Shown here in pieces: positions 40,914 through 49,500 of a stretch of DNA of 64,000 nucleotides. Numbering within the stretch: position 1 is the first letter of the stretch; each line of letters starts with the position of its first letter. The notes under the pieces are model-generated. The model ran no database searches, was not told the DNA's origin, and saw only the letters and a program-made list of their open reading frames with translations. The DNA is taken from NCBI RefSeq assembly GCF_040256645.1, contig NZ_CP158281.1, forward strand, positions 1,488,001-1,552,000. The letters are read 5' to 3'. The DNA comes from Brevibacterium sp. CBA3109 (GTDB taxonomy: Bacteria; Actinomycetota; Actinomycetes; Actinomycetales; Brevibacteriaceae). Position numbers and translations under genes: made by a program.

Positions 40914-40956
40914 CTGTCTCCCTTTTCTTCAGAGATGATTGGGTTTCGGCGAGAAC

Positions 40957-41763
40957 TCACACCGGAGTAGGGGCCGGAGGTGTGGCAGGAGTGATTCGGC
41001 CCAGTGCATCAAGGGCACGTTCGTGCAGGCGCGAGTTGCTGGCCAGGGCATTGCCGCCGAAAGGTCCGCTGACGCCAGCTGTGTTCGTGAACGTCCCACC
41101 TGCTTCAACAACGATCGGAACCAGTGCACCCATGTCGTAGAGCTCCAGCTCTGGTTCGCATGCGATATCGACTGCTCCCTCGGCCAGAAGCATGTACGAG
41201 TAGAAGTCGCCATAGCCTCGAGTCCGCCACAGACGATCACAGAGACCGAGGAAATCGTCGAGGACCCCGAGGTTCTTCCACCCGGACAGCGACGCGTAGG
41301 ACATCGAGGCGTCTTCGAAGGAATCGATGTCAGAGACGTGGATGCGCTTGGCCGCTTCTCCCAGCGCCGAGGTGAAGGCACCTTGACCGACCTCGGCCCA
41401 CCAGCGTCGGCCCAGGGCAGGGGCTGAGATCATGCCGACGATCGGTGTCTTCCCGTCGTACAGGGAGATCAGAGTGGCCCAGATCGGAACACCGCGGACG
41501 AAGTTCTTCGTGCCGTCGATCGGATCGATGATCCACCGCCTGGGGGAGGAACCGTGGGAACCGAACTCTTCGCCCAGGACACTGTCCTCCGGTCGTTCGG
41601 CGTTGAGGCGTTCCATGATCGCTGACTCCACCGCACGGTCGCATTCGGTGACGGGAGTCAGATCGGGTTTAGTCTCGACAGTGAAGTCCTGTGCCACGAA
41701 ATGACGGTAGCTGATGGAGTCCGCGAGGTCGGCGAGTTCGGTTGCCAGGTCGAGATCGTTCAT
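40957..41763 (-). CDS. hisN: Histidinol-phosphatase, inositol-monophosphatase type (HisN)
   Basis: A 268-residue IMPase-fold enzyme. Metal and substrate motifs: GEEFG (about 64-68), IDPIDGTKNFVRG (about 78-90) and LELYDMGALVPIVVEAGG (about 204-221). In Actinobacteria this clade supplies histidinol-phosphate phosphatase (HisN) for histidine synthesis; an inositol or other phosphatase is the alternative. ATG 41763 follows the rsgA stop by 9 bases with GGTGGAGG before it. Confidence 0.83.
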   Translation of the reverse strand: MNDLDLATELADLADSISYRHFVAQDFTVETKPDLTPVTECDRAVESAIMERLNAERPEDSVLGEEFGSHGSSPRRWIIDPIDGTKNFVRGVPIWATLISLYDGKTPIVGMISAPALGRRWWAEVGQGAFTSALGEAAKRIHVSDIDSFEDASMSYASLSGWKNLGVLDDFLGLCDRLWRTRGYGDFYSYMLLAEGAVDIACEPELELYDMGALVPIVVEAGGTFTNTAGVSGPFGGNALASNSRLHERALDALGRITPATPPAPTPV

Positions 41764-41772
41764 TCCTCCACC

Positions 41773-42810
41773 TTATCCAGTTGTGGGCAGCAGCCTGCGC
41801 AGTGACTCCAACCGTGAGACTCCACCGGGACCCGCGTTGCCGTCGCGGACCCAGGCATCGAGCCGACAACCCGGCGCATCGGCGTGATGGGTGCAGCCGC
41901 GTGGGCACTCGGCAGTGGCTCCGACGAGCTCTGGGAAGGCCGAGATCAGCGTTTCCCGATCGACGTGGGCCAGCCCGAAGCTGCGGACACCGGGCGTGTC
42001 GACGAGCCAGCCACCACCGTCGAGACGAAGACAGATCGCAGAGGACGAGGTGTGTCGACCGCGCCCGGTAACGTCATTGACGTGGCCGGTGGCTCTCTCA
42101 GCGCGGGGAACAAGAGCATTCATAAGGGTCGATTTTCCGACACCCGAATGTCCGACCAGGACGCTGATCTGGCCTTGTAAGCGATCGAAAACCGTCGCAT
42201 CGGTCAGCGTACCGTCGGGTCTGAGCCCGGAGGATACGATCTCCACTCCGGTCTCCGAGAACCGCTCGACGATGTTATCGGCCGGTTTCAGATCGGTTTT
42301 GGTGACGATGAGCAGGGGAGTGATGCCGGCATCGAAGGCCGCAGTCAGGGCTCGATCGATGAGCCCATATGAGGGTTCGGGGTCCTCGGTGGCTGTGACG
42401 ATCGCCATGACGTCGACATTGGCGACGATCACGCGTTCCGTCGGATCCGTGTCGTCGGCGCTGCGGCGCAGCAGGGTTCGTCGCTCGGTGATCTCGACCA
42501 GGCGCGCCAACGATCCCTTGCTGCCCGAGGTGTCACCGACTAGTTTGACGATATCGCCGGGGACCACCGCGTCTTTGCGCAGGTGGGAGGCTCGTACAGC
42601 CGTAACGTCGGAGGTGGCTGCACTTGTTCTGGGGGAATCTCGGACGTCGCTGGTGTCATCGGAGACAACTACTCGATACCGTCCCCGGTCAACGGCGGTG
42701 ACGAGTCCGTCGATCGCTGCGTCGTGGTTCGGCCTGTTCTTCGTCCGCGGTCTGGAGCCGCGTCTGCTTGGGCGGGGTCGGTAGTCCTCGTCGCGGTAGA
42801 TCCTTGCCAT
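41773..42810 (-). CDS. rsgA: Ribosome small-subunit-dependent GTPase A (RsgA)
   Basis: A 345-residue circularly permuted GTPase: G4 TKTD (about 167-170) comes before G1 GHSGVGKST (about 213-221) and G3 DTPGVRS (about 266-272). An N-terminal OB-like part and a C-terminal zinc knuckle (CPRGCTHHADAPGC, about 297-310) are present. It checks late 30S assembly. ATG 42810 lies one base after the aroA TGA. Confidence 0.92.
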   Translation of the reverse strand: MARIYRDEDYRPRPSRRGSRPRTKNRPNHDAAIDGLVTAVDRGRYRVVVSDDTSDVRDSPRTSAATSDVTAVRASHLRKDAVVPGDIVKLVGDTSGSKGSLARLVEITERRTLLRRSADDTDPTERVIVANVDVMAIVTATEDPEPSYGLIDRALTAAFDAGITPLLIVTKTDLKPADNIVERFSETGVEIVSSGLRPDGTLTDATVFDRLQGQISVLVGHSGVGKSTLMNALVPRAERATGHVNDVTGRGRHTSSSAICLRLDGGGWLVDTPGVRSFGLAHVDRETLISAFPELVGATAECPRGCTHHADAPGCRLDAWVRDGNAGPGGVSRLESLRRLLPTTG

Positions 42811-42811
42811 C

Positions 42812-44140
42812 TCAGGCGCGCCGACTCAACATGTCTTCCCACAGCTGGGTGAATTCCGGCAGTGTCTTCGCCACGGTGTCGGCATTCTCGATGACCAGTC
42901 CGTCGATGTGCAGACCGAGAATCGCTCCGGCCATGACCATCCTGTGATCGTTGTAGGTATGCCACGTTCCGCGGCGCGGAGTCGAGCCCGTGATCGTCAG
43001 AGACGTCGGTTGTTCGTCGACGTCGACGCCGATGGCGCCGAGCTCGCGGCGCAGGGCCGAGAGCCGATCGGTCTCATGCCCGCGGAGATGACCGATTCCA
43101 GTCAGATTCGACGTGCCGTCGGCCAATGCAGCCAGGGCAGCGATGACGGGTGTGAGTTCACCGACGGCAGAGAGGTCGAGGTCAACGGCTCGCAGAACGT
43201 CGGGCCCTTGGACTCGCAGACCGTTTCGGTCCAGGGTCACGGTGCCGCCGAAGGCCTCGGCGATTGCGCGGAACCCATCTCCGGCTTGTGTTGTATGGGC
43301 AGGCCAGTCGGAGACGGTGACATCTCCGCTGGTGGCCAGAGCAGCGGCGACGAAGGCCGCGGCGTTGGACAGGTCCGGTTCGACGCGGACGTCGAGTCCG
43401 CGGGGGAGACCCGGTTCGACGATCCATCGTTCGGGTTCGGGCTCTGTGACGTCGACCCCCGCGTCGGCGAGGACTTCGAGCGTCATGTCGACGTGAGTCC
43501 GGCTGGGCACGGAATCGCCGCAGTTGACGAGCTCGATCCCCAAGGGCATCACCGGGGCGGTCAGGAGCAAGCCCGACACGAATTGGCTGGAGGCGCTGGC
43601 GTCGATCTCAAGGTGGCCACCGCGCAGGTGGGACTGCGCATGGATCGTCATCGGCAGCAGATTGTTCTCCGCAGTGATGGAAGCGCCGAGGCGGGTCAGG
43701 GCATCGATGATCACCGACATCGGCCTGACTCTGGCCTGTTCGTCGCCGTCGAGGATGATCTCACGTCCGGTGGCTGCGGCGAGCGGAGGAACGAAGCGCA
43801 TCACGGTTCCGGCCAGACCGCAGTCGATGGTGACCGGAGGCCCTTCACGGTGTGCGGAGAAGTCAATGGGAGTTATGTGCAAGTTGCCGTTGGCTTCGTC
43901 GATGTCGGCGCCGAGCGCTCTCAGAGCCTCGACCATGAGCAGGGTGTCACGGCTGCGCAGCCACCCGCGCACGATTGACTCGGACTCGGCGAGTGCGGCG
44001 AGGACGAGATAGCGGTTGGTCAGGGACTTCGAACCGGGAACACTGACATTCGCGGTGACGCCGCCACCGGCGACAGGAGCAATCCAGTCGCCGGTGGCGG
44101 GTGCAGTGAGATCGGGTGTGTCAGTCAACGCCAAGCGCAC
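42812..44140 (-). CDS. aroA: 3-phosphoshikimate 1-carboxyvinyltransferase (EPSP synthase)
   Basis: A 442-residue EPSP synthase, shikimate pathway. Motifs: PGSKSLTNRYLVLAAL (about 35-50), DCGLAGTVMRF (about 105-115; the Gly-Thr turn), SSQFVSGLLL (about 185) and NDHRMVMAGAILGL (about 402-415). In the first turn Ala sits in the GxAGT position typical of the family. GTG 44140 overlaps the doxX end by 20 bases, with AGG six bases before it; a TTG four codons on is an alternative. Confidence 0.92.
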   Translation of the reverse strand: MRLALTDTPDLTAPATGDWIAPVAGGGVTANVSVPGSKSLTNRYLVLAALAESESIVRGWLRSRDTLLMVEALRALGADIDEANGNLHITPIDFSAHREGPPVTIDCGLAGTVMRFVPPLAAATGREIILDGDEQARVRPMSVIIDALTRLGASITAENNLLPMTIHAQSHLRGGHLEIDASASSQFVSGLLLTAPVMPLGIELVNCGDSVPSRTHVDMTLEVLADAGVDVTEPEPERWIVEPGLPRGLDVRVEPDLSNAAAFVAAALATSGDVTVSDWPAHTTQAGDGFRAIAEAFGGTVTLDRNGLRVQGPDVLRAVDLDLSAVGELTPVIAALAALADGTSNLTGIGHLRGHETDRLSALRRELGAIGVDVDEQPTSLTITGSTPRRGTWHTYNDHRMVMAGAILGLHIDGLVIENADTVAKTLPEFTQLWEDMLSRRA

Positions 44141-44618
44141 TCATTGCCTGTTTGGAGGTGTCTTCGACCGAGGACCAGAGATCTTCGGCGGCATGCTGCG
44201 TGCGCCACCAAAGTCCTGGCTTGCCTGCAGTGTCGACACTGGCCAGCAGCGCGCCGCCGAGCAACGAGGTGCGGATCAGGGTGCGCTCCGTGCGCGCCTG
44301 TTTGTCTTCTTTCGAGGTTGCCTTATCCGCTGCGATACGTTCACCGACGGTGTCGAGGAGGTAGGTGCCGACGAGGATCGTGGCACTGACGCGGGGGAAT
44401 CTGCCGATAGCCAGCAGCGAGCCTGCAGCGACCTGAGCCGCTCCAGTGGCGCGTGCCAGGGTAGGAGCATCGATGGGCACATCGATCTGTTTGCGTGCCA
44501 TGTTCAGCAGCGGACCGATCGACGCGGCCGCTGCTTCCGGGCGGCGCAGACGGTCGACCCCGTTGCTGATGTAACCGGCGGCCAGCATGGGCCGTGCGAG
44601 GAATCTGATTGGAGACAC
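44121..44618 (-). CDS. DoxX family membrane protein
   Basis: A 165-residue DoxX-like protein with about four hydrophobic helices (MSPIRFLARPMLAAGYISNGVDRL start; AAQVAAGSLLAIGRFPRVSATILVGTYLL; LIRTSLLGGALLASVD). Some DoxX proteins take part in thiol or redox homeostasis; the closeness to sigH makes that attractive here, but it is inference. GTG 44618 has AGGAAGGA. It heads the doxX-aroA-rsgA-hisN-aminotransferase run. Confidence 0.85.
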   Translation of the reverse strand: MSPIRFLARPMLAAGYISNGVDRLRRPEAAAASIGPLLNMARKQIDVPIDAPTLARATGAAQVAAGSLLAIGRFPRVSATILVGTYLLDTVGERIAADKATSKEDKQARTERTLIRTSLLGGALLASVDTAGKPGLWWRTQHAAEDLWSSVEDTSKQAMSALGVD

Positions 44619-44670
44619 TATGGTCCTTCCTACGTGTCGGGCATCTCACTGGCAAGCATAACCGCTGTCT

Positions 44671-44698
44671 GGGAATAGTGGGGCCTCGCCTCGGTGTT
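44671..44698 (+). promoter_or_regulatory. SigH/SigR-type promoter of sigH
   Basis: GGGAAT (44671-44676) and GTT (44696-44698) are spaced by 19 bases (18 in the consensus GGAAT-N18-GTT). It lies 70 bases before the sigH start and suggests autoregulation, as known for SigH and SigR. Confidence 0.55.
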
Positions 44699-44767
44699 GA
44701 ATCAGAGAACACGCACCGGTGAGGGCGATCTTGTCGGTGCTGAGTCGAAAGGCAGAAGGAGAAGTCT

Positions 44768-45424
44768 GTGAACGCCACTGCCGTCCTAGAGAGAACGGGC
44801 GTACCATTGACTACGATGACCGAATCAGTCAAAGAAGTCCCCGAGACCAAGGCCGAGCGTTCGGCCCGTTTCGAGCGTGACGCTCTGGAGTATCTCAATC
44901 AGCTCTACGCGGCTGCATTGCGAATGACCCGAAACCCTGCTGATGCCGAGGACCTCGTCCAGGAGTCCTACGCGAAAGCCTATGCCGCGTTCCACCAGTA
45001 CAAGCCGGGAACCAACCTCAAGGCGTGGCTGTACCGGATTCTGACGAACACGTTCATCAACAACTATCGGAAGAAGCAGCGCCAGCCGCAGGAAAACGGC
45101 AGTGAGGACATCGAGGACTGGCAGATCGCCCAGGCCGCGAGTCATTCGTCCTCCGGTGGTCGCTCGGCGGAGCTGGAAGCTCTCGACCATCTGCCCGACT
45201 CTGACGTCAAAGATGCGTTGTCAGAGCTTCCAGAGGATTTCCGCATGGTGGTCTACTATGCCGATGTTGAAGGTCTGCCGTACAAGGAGATCGCTGAGAT
45301 CATGGAGACGCCGATCGGCACCGTGATGTCGCGTTTGCACCGTGGGCGTCGTCAGCTGCGCGACTTGCTGGCCGACTATGCTACGGATCGTGGCTTCTCC
45401 AAACCCGCGGGAGGTGCGAAATGA
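44768..45424 (+). CDS. sigH: RNA polymerase ECF sigma factor SigH/SigR
   Basis: A 218-residue ECF sigma factor: region 2 ([38 protein letters not shown], about 35-73; [24 protein letters not shown]) and region 4 ([47 protein letters not shown]). It is the SigH/SigR type, which controls thiol-oxidative and heat stress genes. GTG 44768 has AAGGAG; ATG 44816 is a shorter alternative. The stop overlaps rsrA by 4 bases (ATGA). Confidence 0.92.
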   Translation: MNATAVLERTGVPLTTMTESVKEVPETKAERSARFERDALEYLNQLYAAALRMTRNPADAEDLVQESYAKAYAAFHQYKPGTNLKAWLYRILTNTFINNYRKKQRQPQENGSEDIEDWQIAQAASHSSSGGRSAELEALDHLPDSDVKDALSELPEDFRMVVYYADVEGLPYKEIAEIMETPIGTVMSRLHRGRRQLRDLLADYATDRGFSKPAGGAK

Positions 45425-45693
45425 GCGAGGAATGCTGTGAGAGTCTGCGCGCGGAATCTCTGACGCGCATCTACCACTATCTTGACGGAGAGCTGACGAC
45501 GACGGAGATCCGCGAGATCTCTGTGCACCTCGAACAGTGTCCGTCGTGCCACGACGAATACGAGATCGAAGCACTGCTCAAGGAATTGGTGCGCCGTTCC
45601 TGCAGTCGCGAACAGGCACCAATGGGACTGCGGGAGAAGATCCGCCAGCGGATCGCCACCGAGCAGTCGGTCTGGCCCGGCTCAGGGGCGTAG
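45421..45693 (+). CDS. rsrA: Zinc-associated anti-sigma factor RsrA/RshA
   Basis: A 90-residue ZAS protein. The zinc ligands fit Cys5/Cys6, then HLEQCPSC (His36, Cys40, Cys43). Disulfide formation under oxidation releases SigH in homologues. A further Cys near 60 is present. Coupled to sigH by ATGA; a strong hairpin follows at 45712. Confidence 0.9.
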   Translation: MSEECCESLRAESLTRIYHYLDGELTTTEIREISVHLEQCPSCHDEYEIEALLKELVRRSCSREQAPMGLREKIRQRIATEQSVWPGSGA

Positions 45694-45711
45694 CCGCCTG
45701 AACCAGGCATA

Positions 45712-45753
45712 CGAAGAGGGCGGGGAGAGTGAACACTCTCCCCGCCCTCTTCG
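45712..45753. terminator. 20-bp hairpin between rsrA and bL37
   Basis: Arms 45712-45731 and 45734-45753 are complementary, giving a 19-bp stem with a GAAC tetraloop. It is followed by TTGTCTC on plus and serves both converging genes. Confidence 0.85.
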
Positions 45754-45776
45754 TTGTCTCGGATGATTCGAAAGAA

Positions 45777-45851
45777 TCAGCCGAGTGGACGTTTTCCGTG
45801 GTTCGCCTTGTTCCGGCGACGGTCGTGACGCTTACGGCTGCGCTTGCTCAT
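45777..45851 (-). CDS. 50S ribosomal protein bL37
   Basis: A 24-codon gene: a very basic peptide beginning MSKRSRKRHDRRRNKANH and ending GKRPLG, which matches bL37, the short actinobacterial large-subunit protein seen in mycobacterial ribosomes. ATG 45851 has AAGGAG seven bases upstream. It converges on sigH-rsrA. The identity rests on the ANHGKRP ending and Arg/Lys pattern. Confidence 0.85.
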   Translation of the reverse strand: MSKRSRKRHDRRRNKANHGKRPLG

Positions 45852-45863
45852 AACTACACTCCT

Positions 45864-45881
45864 TCAACTAGATCAACTAGA
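45864..45881. repeat. 9-bp tandem repeat in the bL37 leader
   Basis: TCAACTAGA occurs twice in succession (plus sense) directly upstream of the bL37 ribosome site. Confidence 0.85.
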
Positions 45882-45973
45882 TGCTTCATTCTTTCATGGC
45901 CCCTGTGCCTGGGCAAAGTGTCACTCAGGTCATGAGGATCAGACTCATGCGGCTGGGTTCGGGGGGGCGGAGA

Positions 45974-46588
45974 TCAGGAACCGTCCATGGCATCTTGGAC
46001 ACCGAGCCACGGGAACCAACCACGGTGGAGCACCAGCCAGGCGAGCAGGCCGTAGCCTTCCTGTGCAGGAAGATGATCGCGCGAGGATGCGATCTCACGC
46101 TGCCACACGGGATGCCCGAGCAGAGGCGTAAACGTATCGACATAGGCGATGCCGCGTCGTTTTGCGACGTCCGAGAAGCTCGTATTGAGCTCAGCAATTG
46201 CACGATTCCGTTCAGAATTGTACTCAGGGGGAGGCCCGATCACGAATGCCGCGACTTTTCTTGCCAGTGCCTCGTCGAGCACATTGGCCACGTCGAGACG
46301 GGCGCGGGCAACGGAACGACCGGAATCGAGGTCGCCTGACCCCAAAGCCAGAACCAGCCGATTGTCACCGTCGGAGGTGAACCTCAGGGACGCCTCGGCG
46401 ATGGTGCGAGCATGCAGACCTGAAGAGTCTTCGTGCGGCACTGCCAGTGGAAAGACTCTGAGATCGGGTAGGCTGGGCAACGTCCTGGCAGTGACGCGTC
46501 CGACCCATCCGAGCCCACGACCATCGCCGTGACCGGCGACCAGCGGGCCACCGATCACAGCAACGGTCGTCGGAGTCACGAAGCTCAC
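45974..46588 (-). CDS. SGNH/GDSL hydrolase-like protein, nucleophile not conserved
   Basis: A 204-residue protein with the SGNH/GDSL-like layout: block I reads VIGGPLVAGHGDGRGLGW, block III-like LALGSGDL, and a C-terminal SSRDHLPAQEGYG in place of DxxH (D and H present). The block I serine of GDSL enzymes is not there (GGPL), so it may be inactive or use another residue. GTG 46588 overlaps the kgd TGA by 4 bases (GTGA), so it is the second gene of the kgd operon. Function unknown. Confidence 0.75.
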   Translation of the reverse strand: MSFVTPTTVAVIGGPLVAGHGDGRGLGWVGRVTARTLPSLPDLRVFPLAVPHEDSSGLHARTIAEASLRFTSDGDNRLVLALGSGDLDSGRSVARARLDVANVLDEALARKVAAFVIGPPPEYNSERNRAIAELNTSFSDVAKRRGIAYVDTFTPLLGHPVWQREIASSRDHLPAQEGYGLLAWLVLHRGWFPWLGVQDAMDGS

Positions 46589-49500
46589 CGGCGGAAGATC
46601 CTGTCGATGACTTCCTGCTGCTGGACTTCGTGGACATGCTTGAGACCGGTGGCAGTCGCAGCGGAGGCAGTCCGTGAGATCACAGTGAGTTCACGGTCGC
46701 CCAGCAGCTGTGGCATGTTCAGTGCCATGAACGGCCAAGCACCCTGGTTCTCAGGCTCCTCCTGTGCCCAGACCAGCTGTGCGCTGGCAGGGTACCGGTC
46801 GAGCAGAGCCGTGATGGAGTCCTCATCGAGCGGGTAGAGCTGTTCGACGCGGACGAGCGCTGTCGTCGTGTCTTCACGCTTCTCCCGCTGAGCCAGGAGC
46901 TCCCAGTAGAGCTTGCCGGAGACCATGACGACACGGTCGACCTTCTCGGGATCGACGACAGCATCGTCGATGACGGGCTCGAAAGTTCCCGTGGTGAAGT
47001 CCTCGGGAGAGTTCGCCGCGGCTTTGAGCCGCAGCATCGACTTCGGCGTGAACACGATGAGCGGACGTTTGTTCGTCGTCATCGCGTGGCGGCGCAGCAG
47101 GTGGAAGTAGGACGCACCGTTCGATGGCAGGGCCACCGTCATGTTCGACTCGGCACACAGCTGCAGGTAGCGCTCAATGCGAGCTGAGGAGTGGTCGGGG
47201 CCCTGACCTTCGTACCCGTGGGGCAGGAGCATGACGACGCCGGAGTTCTGCTGCCACTTCTGCTCCGAGGACGAGATGAACTCGTCGATCACGGATTGGG
47301 CGCCCTGAGCGAAGTCACCGAACTGAGCTTCCCAAGCGACCAGGGCATCCTGGCGTTCGACCGAATAGCCGTATTCGAAGCCGACCGCAGCGTACTCGCT
47401 CAGCAGCGAATCGTAGACCCAGAACCGAGCCTGTTCGTCGCTGAGGTTCTGCAGCGGCGTCCACTCGTTGCCGTTGTCGGCATCGATGAGCACCGAATGG
47501 CGCTGCACGAATGTGCCGCGACGCGAGTCCTGGCCGGCGAGGCGAACAGGAATTCCGTCCATGAGCAGCGAGCCGAAGGCCAACAGCTCGGCGAAGCCCC
47601 AGTCGATGCCGCCGGACAGTGACATCTCCTTGCGCTTCTCGAGAAGGGCACGCAACTTCTTGTGGATGGTGAATTTCTCTGGAACAGCGGCGAATGTTGC
47701 GCCGATGTGCTGCAGAGTGTCCGTGCTGATCGCGGTCTCGGCATTGTTGAATGCTTCGATGTCGCTGGGCACGTGCGGAGCGTTGAAGGCATCGCCGTCG
47801 TAGGAGCCGGTTTCGGCTTCCTTGGTCTCGGCGAATGCTGATTCCAGTTTCGACTGGTAGTCCTTGAGCGCTTCGCTGGCTTCATCGTCGGTGATGCATT
47901 TCCTGCCGACAAGCGATTCGGTGTAGAGCTTGCGCACCGAACCCTTCTTCTCGATGAGGGAGTACATCAGCGGCTGCGTCATCGATGGGTCGTCGCCCTC
48001 GTTGTGTCCGCGACGGCGGTAGCAGACGAGGTCGATGATCACGTCGCGGTTGAATTCCTGACGGTACTCGAACGCAAGCCGTGCGGCTCGCACGACGGCT
48101 TCGGGATCATCGCCGTTGACGTGGAAGATCGGTGCGTTGATCGATTTCGCGACGTCGGTGCAGTAGAACGACGAGCGAGCCGAGGCCGGAGGCGTGGTGA
48201 AGCCGACCTGGTTGTTGATGATGATGTGGATCGTTCCACCGGTCCGGTAGCCGCGAAGCTCCGAGAGGTTGAGGGTCTCGGTCACGACACCCTGACCTGC
48301 GAATGCCGCGTCGCCGTGGACGAGGACGGGAAGTACGGTGAATCCGGCTTCTCCCTGGTCGATGAAGTCCTGCTTGGCGCGCACGATGCCTTCAAGGATC
48401 GGATCGACGGTCTCGAGGTGGCTGGGATTGGCCGCGACATAGACATCGGTCGAGTTGCCCGCGGGTGAGGTGAAGGACCCCTCGGTGCCCAAGTGGTATT
48501 TGACATCACCAGAGCCCTGGACGCTGTCTGGAGACATCGTTCCGTCGAACTCACGGAACATCTGCGCATAGGACTTGCCTGCGATGTTGGTGAGCACATT
48601 GAGACGTCCGCGGTGCGCCATCCCGATGGCGACCTGTTCCATGCCGGTGTCTGCCGACTGGTTGAGGACCTCGTCGAGGAGGACGATGGCTGATTCGCCG
48701 CCCTCGAGGCTGAAGCGCTTCTGCCCGATGTACTTCGTCTGGAGGAAGGTCTCAAAGGCTTCGGCTGCGTTGAGGCGGCCGAGGATGTGTCCCTGCTCAG
48801 AGCGTGTCAGCTCCTGATGCGGAACCTCGATCTTGGCCTGGAACCAACGGCGCTGCAGCGGATCGGCGATGTGCATGTACTCGAAGCCGATGGTGCGGCA
48901 GTAGCTCTCGCGCAGGAGTCCGAGGATGTTGCGGAAGGGCATCATCGGCTTGGCACCGAAGCCGCCGGTGGGGAACTCACGTTCGAGATCCCACAGGGTC
49001 AGTCCGTGTTGGTTGATATCGAGGTCCGGGTGCGAACGCTGCCGGTACACCAGCGGATCGATGTTCGCCATGAGGTGACCGCGCGTGCGGTAGGCGTCGA
49101 TGAGTTCGATGACGCGGGCGGTCTTGTTGACATCGTCCTGGTCTTCAGCGGAGACGTCGGGAACCCAGCGCACTGGTTCGTAGGGCAGACGCAGGGACTC
49201 GAAGACATCGTCGTAGAAACCGTCCTCACCGAGGAGGTAGCTGTGGACGAGCTTGAGGAACTCGCCGGATCCTGCACCCTGGATCACGCGGTGATCGTAG
49301 GTGGAGGTCAGGGTGAGCACCTTGGACACGGCCAATTTGTTGATCGTGTGCTGGCTGGCGCCCTGGAACTCCGCCGGGTAGTCGAGCGCACCGACACCGA
49401 TGATGCAACCCTGTCCCTTGGTCAGACGAGGCACAGAATGCACGGTTCCGATTCCGCCGGGGTTGGTCAGCGAGACCGAGGTGCCCGCAAAATCGTCAGC

